NCBI RefSeq assembly: GCF_027580225.2
Contig: NW_027395283.1
Span: 5,770,501 to 5,834,500 of the forward strand
Direction of reading: 5' to 3'
Length of the DNA stretch: 64,000 nucleotides
DNA from: Misgurnus anguillicaudatus
Lineage: Eukaryota; Chordata; Actinopteri; Cypriniformes; Cobitidae
Shown here: piece by piece, positions 20,792 through 32,469 of the stretch
How the letters are laid out: every line of letters starts with the position of its first letter
Position numbering within the stretch: position 1 is the stretch's first letter
Made by a program: the position numbers and the translations under genes
The notes under the pieces: generated by a model
Told to the model about the DNA's origin: nothing
Databases searched by the model: none
The model's input: the letters and a program-made list of their open reading frames with translations, nothing else

Positions 20792-21620
20792 TTCATGCCA
20801 TGAAGGCAATAACGCCGAAACATCTGCCCTTGTATTGTTTGATTAGCAAAACAGGTCTAAGCACCTAAAGCTGGGAGAGCATGGTGAGGGTGTTGATTGA
20901 ACTAGATCTATTGACCCCTAGATAAAATAATTAATAAAAATAAATGTTCTTTTCTTATCTGCCCTGTCCTATTTTGTACTGCAAAATAAACAAAAGCAAG
21001 TGACCATAGTATAAAGAGGATAAACTATGGGTAATAAGGTATTTAGCAAGGCTTACATTTAAACATTTTTGTTTTATCTCATAGACTATGTTTACACTGT
21101 CAGTTTAAATCTGATTTTTGTGTATATCCAATTTGAATGACTGACTGTACACACTGTGTATGACAACTCTTCGTGTTTGATTTGTGTGACCTGAGGCGCA
21201 TTATCTTTTATCCAAAATAGCTGCATTGGTTTTTAGCAATGACGTTGCGTTGATGTGTTTGAAATAAATGTGCTTGAGTTCATGCAGCAACAACCAGTTT
21301 TCATAAATGAAAAATAAAATATTGTCTTTTTATCCAATTCATCCGAGAAATCATTTGGTAATTAAAATAATGTACCCTAAAAAACCTTTCATTAGTAAGA
21401 CCGCATTCATTACTTTACTAAATATGGGAAGAGACTCACAGGTGGAGGTAGAAGTTTGGTCTGCACTTTCCATAGCTGGTGCACAGGGATTGTGGTAGGC
21501 TAGTGACACAATTGAAGAAGACTAGTTAAAAATCTGCTTTACAACAGAGGTTGAATTAAACTTTTTCATTTTGACAGATAAGGCTGTAACAAATCTGTCA
21601 TAATCAATTAGGACTAAAAT

Positions 21621-22015
21621 TAGGGATGCACGATATATCGGCCGACATATCGTAATCGGCCGATAACTGCTTATTTTTAATATTATCGGTTATCGGTCTG
21701 ATAGCAAAATTAGGCAGATAAATGAAAGCCGATAAATTATGGATTATTTTGGTTTGTTGAACCACTTCACTTGCTCATTGCTGGCCATGTGGAGTTTTGA
21801 TTGGTGCTTTCTGTGACATAGCACGAAGATGACACATGTTGCAGGCTTAAGAAGAGTATGCTAGTCTAGCGCAAAGACAAGATGTCCGCAGTCTGGGAGT
21901 TTTTCATTGTGAAATTAATAGGAATATTTATCGGCCTATATATATATCGGTTATCGGCCCCTAACTATAAAGAGTTATCGGTATCGGCCAAAATTTCCAT
22001 ATCGGTGCATCCCTA
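21621..22015. mobile_element. hAT-type MITE with 8-bp target duplication
   Basis: 395 bp with ends TAGGGATGCAC...GTGCATCCCTA and direct repeats ACTAAAAT on both sides (21613-21620 and 22016-22023). The interior is rich in TATCGG motifs. Perfect duplication and ends make this a confident, fairly recent hAT-superfamily insertion without its own transposase. Confidence 0.92.
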
Positions 22016-22023
22016 ACTAAAAT

Positions 22024-22869
22024 TTCAACAAAACACTTAGAAAATGAACAAAACCAACTATCTGAATCTGTCTGAACTCTAACATTGAGGTCTGGATAGA
22101 CAAAGTGAGTGTTTATCTGTGTAAAAGTCAAACCAACATTGAAGACTGATGCAGTTGTCATTAAGGCTGATTTTGTCAGACCTACCTCAATGCCTCTACA
22201 CAAGTAGGCTATGCGGCACTTTTCATTTACACGTTTGCGTCGTTGTTCGCATCGATGTGCATTTACACGTGCAGAACGCTAGTAGCCAATGTCCATAGGC
22301 ATTTACCAATGTAAAATACAACATCAAGGCAAAAGCTGAAAAAAATAAAAAGTGGCAGAAAAAACCCTTGTTGGGGGCCAATCACACCAAATGCGTTTTA
22401 AAGACGTGGAAACACAAGGTGCACCTTTATTTGGTCACTTTATAAAAAACAGTGCAGTGCAGCGCAGCTTTTTATATTGCTAGGCAACCACCGAGGCAGC
22501 TGTCCTGTCAATCAAATATCTAAGCGTGAGCGCTCTTTTGCTCTTAACTGTCATATAAGCAGAAACTTTAAAAAGAGGACTCTTGCACTGACTTTGATCG
22601 AAGGTGAGAGGTGCATAAACACACAGGAGACAGTTAGTAACTGAAGTATGTTTGTTTCAAATAACTGTAAACATCGGTCCTACAACGGAAGGCCTGCCTC
22701 TCCCCATATTCAATTGGACAATGGAAAGACACAAATGACGTCGGGTGCTTTTCTGCTCTTAGCGCTCCTTCAAAAAAGCATGTTGCAGTAGGGGGCAAAA
22801 ATGCAAGGCGTTCAGTGCCATTAACGACGCACATAACGCTCAATGCTGCAGTTAAAAAAGATTTACCTC
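22024..22869. other. Non-coding, possible worn MITE
   Basis: Repeated CATTTACACGT motifs near 22225-22280 and a complementary-looking GC-richer tail near 22800-22850 hint at an old MITE; ends are not definable. Confidence 0.3.
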
Positions 22870-22898
22870 AAAGTAAAGACAACTGGATCTGAAGCGTA

Positions 22899-23018
22899 AT
22901 GATGGTCTTCAGAAGGCCTCTCATGGTGGTCTTGATTCAGAGGTTTGAGAAGACTACCAAGCACCAGAGCCAGCTAACAGGTGGACCAAACATCAAGCCA
23001 GAATTCTGCATGAGTCAG
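22899..23018 (+). other. Exon-like module with donor, copy 1
   Basis: Open in one frame (FRRPLMVVLIQRFEKTTKHQ, then GGPNIKPEFCMSQ) and ends in a good donor CAG|GTAAGC. The last about 35 bp and the donor are nearly identical to 25299-25337. Not recognised as any family; could be an exon of a duplicated gene or of a non-coding RNA. Confidence 0.35.
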
Positions 23019-25220
23019 GTAAGCAGAATAAAAGACGCTGTAAATAAACAATAATAAAAGATGGTCATTAATGACTTAATGCTTTTATATTCATGTTAAT
23101 GCTTTGAAAATTATCTTATTTCTTTCAGAATTTATGTCTTTTGATATTATTGCCTAATGCAACAAATGGTTAGAATCCACCTCAAAAGCCAGAATGAGAT
23201 GGTTTAGTTTGATGTCCAAGGCAATGTCATAATGGTTTCCGCCCCAGTGGTCATGGCATGAAAACTTTAAAGAGAGAAGTTGAAAATTAGCAATGCATCA
23301 CCAAAAAAAAAAATCCAATACTGTAGTACAGTGAATAAAAGTCATGTATCAACAGTCTTTACAACATGGACAGTTAAACATTTTGTAATTTAATTAAAAC
23401 AACAAAAGAGAAAACAAGCAGATTGAGATGTCCTTCAACGATGCTTGATGACGTGGCAGCCGAGACATGCAGCATTCTAGGACGCAGCCTTATTAAAAAT
23501 AAAAAAAAATGGACGCAGCCTTATTTATTTTTATTTTATATATGTATAATGTACCCCCTGACTGAACTTGTATTTCTTATTATTTAAAAAATATATATTA
23601 AAAATATTTTTAAAAGAACGCAGCTGTGCGTTTGAGAAACGACCGGAAACGACTTATATGTCGCGAGGCCATCACGTGACCACAATATTTACCAGAAGAC
23701 CGTTATTTGCTCGAGTTCCCTCAACTTTTTTGTCGCAAATAACATTATTAATAACCTGTAAATAATAAAATTTGTACACATTACGTTCCTTTTCACGTTG
23801 TAATAGTATGTTTTTGGTTTAATAGTCGGCTTTAAGTTAGTTTTTCTGTCAGTTTGATCGTCAAAATCTTGGTAAGTAACTTATAGCTTGTCATTCCTGG
23901 TTTTAATTGTTAGAAATACGAATTAAAGAACAGATATAACTGATATAACTGAAACAATTAATAAATACAATTATTCAACCACTCCAATAGAACAACGTTA
24001 ACGGTTTTGAGTGGTTTTTAGGAAAAGGTCTGACTGAAATGAACGTAATCCGTATAAGGGCCACTTTAACGTAACGTTACAGGGCGGGAAAGGTTTGAGG
24101 CATTTAATAACTCTATTAAACTGGCTGGTTTATCCACACCAGTGCGTAACATGTAAAGTTAACGTTACAACGTGGCTTCGGGACTTTGCAGCGACCTGAA
24201 TAGCATTGCATTGATAAACGTTAATAAGCTTTTAATCGCGTATAGAACATTAATATAAGACGATGATTCTGTAGATCGACTAACTTACATGCACGCATTA
24301 CATATTAACTTACCTTGACACTGAAACTGCCGTCAGCACTGTTGCTTCACCCGTTGGAACATCCTACTAGTTTAGGGAGTTAAAAATCGAGTTGGAAAAG
24401 AACAAAAAATCGTTCTACACGAGACCCAGAAGCTGCAAAAACCGATTGAGGTTACACTCTATTGAATGATCGCAGCGTTGAGTTCAGGCAGCCCACACAT
24501 CTCTCAGATGTGTTTGACTTCATGCTGATCTACGCGCAAACCGATCGTGACATCAAGTACCGCGAGTTCAAACCTTTTCCGGGGCTTTCCCAAACTCTCG
24601 CGGCACTTGATGTCATACCACGTGCTGTCTGCGCATCTCGGTGTTAAACACACCTGAATGTATTTGTTGGCTGCACTCCCTTGCGCTCAGTGATGTAGGT
24701 GTAACGATATAAATGTATTAAATTGATATTATATAAATAAATATTGTTATAAAAAAATCTTTATAAATGATTAGCTGTCATTAATAAATTAATATTTGAT
24801 TTGAAACATCAGTATACGTAAATTTCCCTCAAGTTATGAAATGCCTAAATAAGATCAAAATGGTGAAAATACAACAATGTATATTTGACCAATTTAGCAT
24901 TTATTAACTTTTGCCTTTTTAAATTGACTTCAGAAAGTTATCTACAGCCACACATCCACTGTATACCAAGTTATGATGATCAATTATGAGAATGCAAAAG
25001 GATTTATAGATCAGTAAACAATCAACAAAAAAGGTAATGTCTTAATATATTTCTGCTTTTGTTACTTATTCATGTATTTGAATTACATAATTCAAAATCA
25101 AATGTTATTAATTATAGGGTTTCAACTTGTTGCAGCTTTACAAAAAATGTAGAATTTGTAGGAGCATGGACAACTGAGTAACAAAGTCATGATATTATGC
25201 AGATGGTTGCTCATGGTGGC
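23019..25220. other. Non-coding with small duplications
   Basis: A GGACGCAGCCTTATT motif is duplicated at about 23479 and 23512. A hairpin is present at 24552-24613 (see findings). No coding exon recognised. Confidence 0.3.
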
Positions 25221-25328
25221 CTCCAAAAAAATACATGGACAGGCTGCTAAAGAGGGTCAGGATGATGGAGATGCAAGAGCCAAAGACAGCACGGACCAAA
25301 CACCAGGCCAGAATTCTGCATGAGTCAG
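25221..25328 (+). other. Exon-like module with donor, copy 2
   Basis: Paralogue of the module ending at 23018: shared CCAGAATTCTGCATGAGTCA and the same GTAAGC donor, while the 5' half is diverged. Indels between the copies break a common frame, so protein coding is doubtful. Confidence 0.35.
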
Positions 25329-25589
25329 GTAAGCAGAATCAGTTACACTGTATAAAATCATTAATTAATAGACAGTACAATTAATAACACATTATTTTTC
25401 ATAGCTGTAAAAAACAAAAGAATGAAACAGTACCTGCATTTTAGTTTCCAGCCTTTTTCACAAAGTTGCCGACAACTGGAAGAATGTCCCAAATTGCTGA
25501 AAAAAGAAATTCAGTAAGTCCTTATAAAAGAGACAGTTTAAAAGGTAAAACGGCTTCATTTAACTTCAAAAATACCCCTAAATCCTTAA

Positions 25590-25977
25590 AGAACACGCCC
25601 ACATTTTGGGAATTTAGCTTATTCACCGTATCCCCCAGAGTTAGATAAGTCCATACATACCTTTCTCATCCCTGTGCGTAATGTAACTCTGTCTGATGCA
25701 GCCCCCGCTAGCTTAGCTTAGCACAAAGACCGGAAGTGAATGGCTCCATCTAGCATACGGCTTCCAAACATGACAAAATAACGCAAACATTTTCCTATTA
25801 TGTGTTGTGATTTGTATAGTCAAATTCACTACCAGTCTTTTGTTCTAAGCTAAGCTAGCGGGGGCTGCGTCAGACAGAGTTACAGCATGCACGGATATGA
25901 GAATGGTATGTATGGACTTATCTAACTATGGGGGATACTGTGAATAAGCTAAATTCCCAAAATGTGGGCATGTTCCT
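25590..25977. mobile_element. TTAA-flanked palindromic MITE, family B
   Basis: Ends AGAACACGCCCACATTTTGG and CCAAAATGTGGGCATGTTCC, with TTAA at 25586-25589 and 25978-25981. Inverted arms contain TCCATACATACC / GGTATGTATGGA. Confidence 0.8.
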
Positions 25978-26322
25978 TTAAAAATCAGCACCCCTAGTTA
26001 ATTTGGATGCTAAAACCTAAGGCAGGTTCAAGCCTAGGATTTAGTGTGTTTATTTGTTAATGTAAAAAATGCAGCTAACCAATCCCAGCTCCAGTGGGCA
26101 GGTTAAAGAGTATTTTTTATATGAGACAGAAAACAGAAACACATTTTTAATGGCATTTAAAGACAACATACCACTTCATAAAACTACATTTTCTGTTTAA
26201 TCCATAGATTGAGTAATTTTCACTCTAGAGACAAGGACGAATGAAAAGTAAGTGACCTACAAAACAAAAAACATTAATATTTTACGACTGTTTCAAGATA
26301 AGTACTCTGCATATCTATAGCA

Positions 26323-27440
26323 ATGGACTCTATGCACGGCAGCGCTTGACGTGTTTCCGGGGATATCTCAGGATGCTGGACTACTTCCGCCAGTCATAGA
26401 GCGCTATGTTATTTTGGCTGTTTGGTTGCACAAACAGCCAAAATAACACAGCAAATTTTGTTGATGCTTGTTTACTTTACATAGAAATAACTTATACTCC
26501 ACACTTAATACCATAATGACATTTAAACGTATGAAAGTATATTTTTTAGGACCGAACTTCTAGCCACCACTGCTGTGTCATAGCGTTTACAGCGACTCAC
26601 TGGAAAGCATGCCAACTTCTACACTGCTACCCTGTATCTGCATTACCAATACTTTTAGATAAAAATTGCACTGATAACAGTGCTATTCATCTGTTGTTGA
26701 TAAATTGGTATAACTGTTATTATCAGTACTAGCAAAGATAACATCTTTGGTTATACAAGCTAAATGTTAGAACAGTTGAAACTCATATTTTCGATATTTA
26801 TGTATTCTTTATTAATAACAAATGCAAAAGACAAATGGAAATATAATATCAATGACAACAAGAATAACTTAAGTGAAAGAAAAAAAACACACACACATAC
26901 AACAAACTAAATAAACGGGATAACAAATAATGGGAAAAATATAGATTTCTACAACAGACTTTACAATAGTTAAGCCTTTTTTGCTTTGTTCTTTTGATTC
27001 TCAAATGTGTCAGGATACAAAACTCAAAAATAACCAAGTAAAAATGTTTTGACAATCGATGTGTACATGAATCTCTTATTTAACCTGACACTTTAACATT
27101 ACTTTAACATACTTTAACATTACAAAGACGTAATATATTACCAGCGTGATTAGCCTGCTGTTCGAATCGTAAAAATAGCACAATGTAAGCTCTGCTAGTA
27201 CAGGCTAGCTGAACATATCTTAATGATTATACAGAGACGACACATAAAACTTGTAACCTTTCTCGAGTTTGCACATCTGGACAATTCTTCACAAACCACA
27301 GGTTGTAAATTTGGGTAAATTCAGCAAACAACCGAGTACATTTGAGCGATTCTGCCGTCAATCCGTTTTGAATATCCCGTACCGGAAACTGAATAGCAGC
27401 CGTGAGTCAAACGCGGAAGTTAAGCGTGCATAGAGTCCAT
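26323..27440. mobile_element. Possible inverted-end element, about 1.1 kb
   Basis: ATGGACTCTATGCACG (26323-26338) recurs as its exact complement at 27425-27440, and neighbouring bases (GCATAT, GGAAAC) also pair loosely. A 16-bp stem-loop (TTATTTTGGCTGTTTG) lies near 26410-26447. No transposase or target duplication seen. Confidence 0.4.
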
Positions 27441-27647
27441 ATGCAGATTCTTGAGTAAGAATTTCTCTAAGACAATATAGACTCAGATGGCTTCATGGTT
27501 GACCATATTTGTAGTTTAACAATTTCTATCATGTTAAAGTTCTCACACAAAAATTGCTAGTCTAAGAATTCTACAAGAAACCTTGTTCCCCACAAAGGCT
27601 TGATGGGTTGTGCAACTTACCTGCTTCCCTTTACAGCTCCAGTGAGT

Positions 27648-27706
27648 GTCTCTAAGGTAGATCCTAATGCAGATGGATGGAATGTTGATCCGCCTAACAT
27701 GCAAGG
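27648..27706 (+). other. Exon-like module 'DPNADGWNVDPPNM', copy 1
   Basis: Follows a pyrimidine-rich TTTACAG acceptor and ends at a GTAAAA donor; reads APVSVSKVDPNADGW, then NVDPPNMQ. A second copy with the same core is at about 29782-29840. Not recognised; the conserved reading across copies hints at coding origin. Confidence 0.35.
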
Positions 27707-27920
27707 TAAAAGAGCATTTGATAGCATAGTGGATAAACAAATAGCTTTTTTTCATTTTCACAGCATTTTCAAAAACAACATAACACTTGCTATTACATTG
27801 TTATATATTACATGACAATGTCTAACTCTGATCCATACAAAACAGATTTTCTGCACCGAGAACTTTGGATGACCATCAAGACAGTAAGTTTTCAAAAATC
27901 TGACCTCAATTTTACTAACC

Positions 27921-28708
27921 ATTTAAAGATTGTTTTTCTTTTAGTTGATTTAAATAATACCCTAAAGTCCTCCGTTCATCTTCGGAAACACTGTTTAAGA
28001 AATTTTAGATGTAGTCCGAGAGCTTGCTGACCCTCCATTAAAAATGTTTGTACAATATACTCATGTCCAGTTAGGTAATAAAAACATCATCAAAGTAGTT
28101 CATGTGACATCAGTGGGTCAGTTAGAATTTGTTGAAGCATCAAAAATACATTTAGGTCCAAAAATAACGACTTAATTCGGCATTGTCTTCTCTTTCAGGT
28201 CTGTTGTGAACCGTGTGCATGACACTGCTGCCGTACGACGCTGCTGGCGTGTTATCTGGTGCACCCAAGCTTTTTTTTCGTTTACAGTCTGAGGGAGACG
28301 CTGTAAACAAAATCTTCGCAAACAATCTTCGCAAACAAAATCTTCGCAAACATTTCTGAGGATAACACGTCAGCAGCGCCATTGTGCACGCGCATTCGCA
28401 ACAGACCCGGAAGAGAAGACAATGCTGAATAAATAGTTATTTTTGGACCAAAATGTATTAATGATGCTTCAACAAATTCTAACTGACCCACTGATGTCAC
28501 ATGAACTACTTTGATGATGTTTTAATTAACTTTCTGGAAATTAGACAGTATACAGCACATACATTTTTTGGAGGGTCAGAAAGCTCTCGGACTAAATCTA
28601 AAACATCTTACACTGTGTTCAGAAGATGAACGGAGGTCTTACAAGTTTGGAACAACATGAGGGTGAGTCATTAATTACATTATTTTCATTTTTGAGTGAA
28701 CTATCCCT
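27921..28708. mobile_element. Large palindromic MITE, about 0.8 kb
   Basis: Long inverted arms (about 27960-28190 and 28425-28640) share CCTCCGTTCATCTTC, GGGTCAGTTAGAATTTGTTG and others with their complements. The right end CTATCCCTTTAA is the terminus of a common TTAA-type fish repeat. A short tandem AAAATCTTCGCAAAC (about three copies) lies in the loop at 28310-28350. Confidence 0.65.
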
Positions 28709-28712
28709 TTAA

Positions 28713-29297
28713 ATGGAAAACACCACCACTTTCCAAAATGTTACTATGTTTTTACCTTAGACGAATTAATACATACCCATTTTTTTTCAATGCGTGCACT
28801 TAATCTTTGTACAGCGTGTTGTGAATGTGTTAGCATTTAGCCTAGCCCCATTCATTCCTTAGGATCCAAACAGGGATGAATTTAGAAGCCACCCAACCCT
28901 TTCATGTTTTCCCTATTTAAAGACTGTTACATAAGTAGTTACACGAGTAAGTATGGTGGCACAAAATAAAACATGGCAATTTTTTAAGCGGTTAAAAATG
29001 AGAACTATATTGTATGGCAAAAGAGCACTAAGTTTGCAGCACTTCGACCTCGGCGCACAGTAACATCATCACTCCTGATTACTCCACCTCTCGCTCAAAC
29101 TCAAAAGAGGGGGAGTAGTCAGGAGTGATGATGTTACTGCGCTCTGAAAAATGAATGAGGCTAGGCTAAATGCTAACACATTCACGACACGCTGTACAAA
29201 TATTAAGTGCATGCATTGATAAAAGATAGGGATGTATTAATTTATCTAAGTTGAGGTAAGAACATAGTAAAATATTGAAAAACTGTGGTGTTTTCCT
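28713..29297. mobile_element. TTAA-flanked palindromic MITE, family A relative
   Basis: Ends ATGGAAAACACCAC and GTGGTGTTTTCCT; TTAA at 28709-28712 and 29298-29301. Inner arms match the element at 18451-18841 (GCTAACACATTCAC), but the outer ends differ. It abuts the preceding MITE and shares its TTAA. Confidence 0.75.
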
Positions 29298-29365
29298 TTA
29301 AAAGCATCACCCCTATTTATTTTGGGTGCTAAAATATTTGCCACAGACCGTTTAAGGCCTTATGC

Positions 29366-29722
29366 TGCATTCACACCGCCAACAACCTAGTCACTGTGTC
29401 TCAGCCATTTCTTTTAATGAGTTTATCAGAAGGCGTTCCCAATTCTGGTTGTCCTAGTAAAAACTACAAATAAATGAGTAACAATCCTCTCAGTAAATGA
29501 CTAAAGAGTGATGACACGAACTTCACTGCTTCACTCTCATTGGTAGTTGCTCCCAAAAGTCCTTCATCAAGTTAAACTTTCCTCAACGTTGTGGCATAGC
29601 TGGACATGCCCACTTCCTGTTGTCGATGGTCACAGTTGCTCATGTTGCTGAATGGGGCAAAGCTTCCATTGGAATGAATGAGATTGTGTTGCTAGTCGCT
29701 GGCGGTGTACAAGCAGCATTAG
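29366..29722. mobile_element. Inverted-end repeat
   Basis: GCTGCATTCACACCGCCA at the left and GGCGGTGTACAAGCAGCA at the right are imperfect complements. A related, larger palindrome is at about 50240-50930. Confidence 0.5.
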
Positions 29723-29781
29723 TGTGTGTCTTTAAAAATATATCAAATGCAAATTACCTGATCTAACATTCCCAGCTACAG

Positions 29782-29840
29782 AGGGCATCCTTTATTCAGT
29801 CCCTAATGCAGATGGTTGGAGTGTTGATCCACCTAACATG
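29782..29840 (+). other. Exon-like module, copy 2 (donor lost)
   Basis: Reads PNADGWSVDPPNMR in the frame equivalent to the copy at 27648; the donor is changed from GGTAAAAG to GGATAAAAG, so it may no longer splice. Confidence 0.35.
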
Positions 29841-30331
29841 AGGGATAAAAGAGCGTTTGTTAGCATAATGAGAAAGAAAACAGAAACACATTAGTAGTGG
29901 CATTTGAAGACATAACTTAACACTTGTTAATACTACATTTTCTGTTTAATCCATAGAGCACTCGTTTTGAGTCCTGAGACCCTGGGGTGACCACCGTGAA
30001 CAAATACAGAGTAAGTTACCTAAAAAAAACAATAATAATATTTATTTATAAAAAGTTCTTATAAAAAAGCATCATCATTTACTCAGATGAAGTGTTACCT
30101 TACCAACATGTTCAAGGAAGGTGCAGGTCTGATGATCCATCCAACATAAAAAAAAAACAGTAAATTTATACTTAGTTACATCTGTTGTAAAACAGACAAA
30201 TGCAGTTATAAGAATTTTACCTAAACTACACACCAATTGATTCTTAAGTTTAAATAAATCAAAATAATGCATTTAATAGTAAAAGCATTTTAAAAGCTAC
30301 ACTCCTAATTCATTTATCTTTGCTATTGCAG

Positions 30332-30545
30332 CTGCAAAAAGGCAGTCTTGACGGTTCTAGGATGAATGCAAATAAAGACTGACCACCTGACTTCAGCGGT
30401 CCAGTCTCTTGTGGGAAGCAGCTGTTTGTTACCCCAAATACGGATGAAGAGTGACGAAGAGGATGATGACTTTTTTCTCAAACATCTGCTGAAGATCTTG
30501 ACAGGCTGGAGACAAAATTAACAGACTGAGGGTTTATACAAAGAA
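30332..30545 (+). other. Possible terminal exon of the duplicated module gene
   Basis: Follows TTTGCTATTGCAG and shows no downstream donor. It contains an AATAAA at about 30371. No family recognised. Confidence 0.2.
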
Positions 30546-31580
30546 TCTTACTCAGCCAATATTAAAGATAAGATATTTTTACAAAATGTTCTTTTCATTG
30601 TTTAGGATGATTTTATGTAGAAAACAATACATCACAAAAAAGACTTTAGCTGGGTTTTCACAGGCAGTGCCTTACACACACACTAACCACAATTATAAAC
30701 GCAACACTAACACAGATTTAGACAGATTTGTGAATAATATTTGAGAGAAATAGGCCTTTTGGGGAGATAGAAAATATTTAAGTTCAGCTCATGAAATGAA
30801 AAATGGGGGCAAAAAATGTTTTAACAAGTGCAATACAAATATCAACCATAACACTGATCGTTTTAAAAAAAAGTAAGCCACTATATCTTTCTAGAATCTT
30901 ACACAAGACTCAGTTACATGAACGATCAAAATAAATTAACGTCAGACAGGTGGGCGAAATATCAATATTAAAGCATGAATAACTGTTATCAACCCAATTT
31001 CAAGGTATTATTTAAATGATCCCACACCAAACAGTTTATTATTTAAATGCATTATTACTACATACCTTAAGCAAATGTTCCACGCCTTTCTTCTTCTTGG
31101 CATTGCGAGGTCAAGCGGATGTTGTTATGTAGAATCACGACCTTGACGTAAAGACGCACATCCGTAATTTATTTAACAATGATAACACTTTCGGGTAATT
31201 TTATCTTCTAGATCCTAATTAAAGCTATAAAGAAAGAACAGCCTTTCACGATTATTTCCTGGTAATTTTTTGAAATGTTTTATTTTAGAATGGAGATTAA
31301 TAAAGCAGACGCGGAAAGGTTTTGATTATTTTAAATATGTTTATATGTTGTTGTTTTCGCATACTGTCATGTAAAAAATATATTTAAAGATAAATGAATG
31401 AAAGTTTTCATTGTTTAATTTGAATAAATGTGTTTTATAAAATCAACAACTGCCTGTTTTAAGATCAATTGAAAATGCTGTTTTAATTACTTAATATCGA
31501 TGACACAGCTTGCATGTGTAGATGTGTGTAGAAATAATTTGCTGTAGTTTAGGGCAATTTAATTTGTTAATGAGGGATCT
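30546..31580. other. Non-coding stretch
   Basis: AT-rich, no recognisable element or exon. Confidence 0.3.
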
Positions 31581-31584
31581 TGTA

Positions 31585-31919
31585 ATTTTACAAACATCTG
31601 GGAAAGAGCGGCTTACCGTCTTTCTAAGCTCTTCTAAAGATTTGTGAAAGAGCGGCTCCGCATCTTTTAAAGATCTGCTAAAGATCTGTGAAAGAGCGGC
31701 TTGCCGTTCTAACATCTTGTAAAGATCTGGGAAACGGCGGCTCGCCATCGTTCTAAATCACATACATCTTGTAAAGATCTGCTGGGTGTCTTGCAAACAG
31801 CTGGGTCGGACGTCTCGGCGACGCCTTCCAGATGAGCAAACGCCCTAAATAATACGTCTTCCAGACGAAAAACAAGACATCGCGCAGACATCTCCGCGAC
31901 GTACGTGTGCTATCTGGGC
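31585..31919 (-). mobile_element. Right end of the large inverted-end element with subterminal tandem repeats
   Basis: Ends at 31919 as the complement of the 15301 end. Inside it, about four copies of a 50-60-bp unit built on AGATCTTT, AAGATGTTAGAACGGC and GCCGCTCTTTCAC run from about 31585 to 31780. Such subterminal repeats are typical transposase-binding arrays. Confidence 0.6.
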
Positions 31920-32035
31920 AGAAACATTCTTAGAACATCAAGAAAACTGAACACTTTATGTTGGCAGAACATTTTTGGTAACTTTCAGGGAACTTTTTTC
32001 TGTTAGCTGAGAGTCAGACAATATCTTGTCCATTA

Positions 32036-32469
32036 TGAACACAAACACTTGAGGAAATAAGATCAAGTATTCAGTGTGAGTCATGAACTCAATACAGATT
32101 TATGAAGAAATGTTCATGTGGTTTATCTAACACTAATAGTCAGCTGTGTGATGGATTTATTTGACATTTAAACACACAGTGTCTCAGTTACTGAGGGATT
32201 GAAAGAGGAACATTACATGAAGAGATGGAGCTTAGAGATTTGTGGACAAACTTTGTAGTTTTGCATCATTCACATAAAGTCTCTGTTCTCTACAGGTTGA
32301 GTGATTGTGATATCACAGATGAAAGTTGTGTTGCTCTGAATTCAGCTCTGAGATCAAACCCATCACACCTGAGAGATCTGGATCTGTCTTATAATAATCT
32401 CACAGATTCAGGAGTGAAGCTGATCTCTGATGTACTGAAGAATCCTGACTGTAAACTGAAGATACTGAA
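32036..32469 (+). repeat. Second copy of the NLR LRR-exon block
   Basis: From 32036 to 32063 it matches about 3488-3515; after a 12-bp join, 32076-32469 matches 4464-4868 at high identity, introns included. The 950 bp present between these parts in the first copy (with the MITE at 3888-4153) is missing here, so either one block lost it or the other gained it. Confidence 0.75.
32296..32469 (+). CDS. NLR leucine-rich-repeat exon, copy 2
   Basis: 174 bp, same acceptor and phase as the exon at 4695. Reads LSDCDITDESC, ALRSNPSHLRDLDLSYNNL, TDSGVKLISDVLKNPDCKL and ends at a GTAAGA donor. It keeps the standard NPDCKL ending that copy 1 has altered to DPHYKL. No NACHT or further LRR exon lies within 2 kb either side before the next mobile element. 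This looks like a duplicated fragment or a gene broken by the flanking insertions rather than a working NLR gene. Confidence 0.75.

Noticed and set aside
15301..31919. Assignment of the inverted-end span to CACTA/EnSpm
   Set aside because: The ends begin CCCAGATAG, not CACTA, and no 3-bp target duplication or matching transposase was found.
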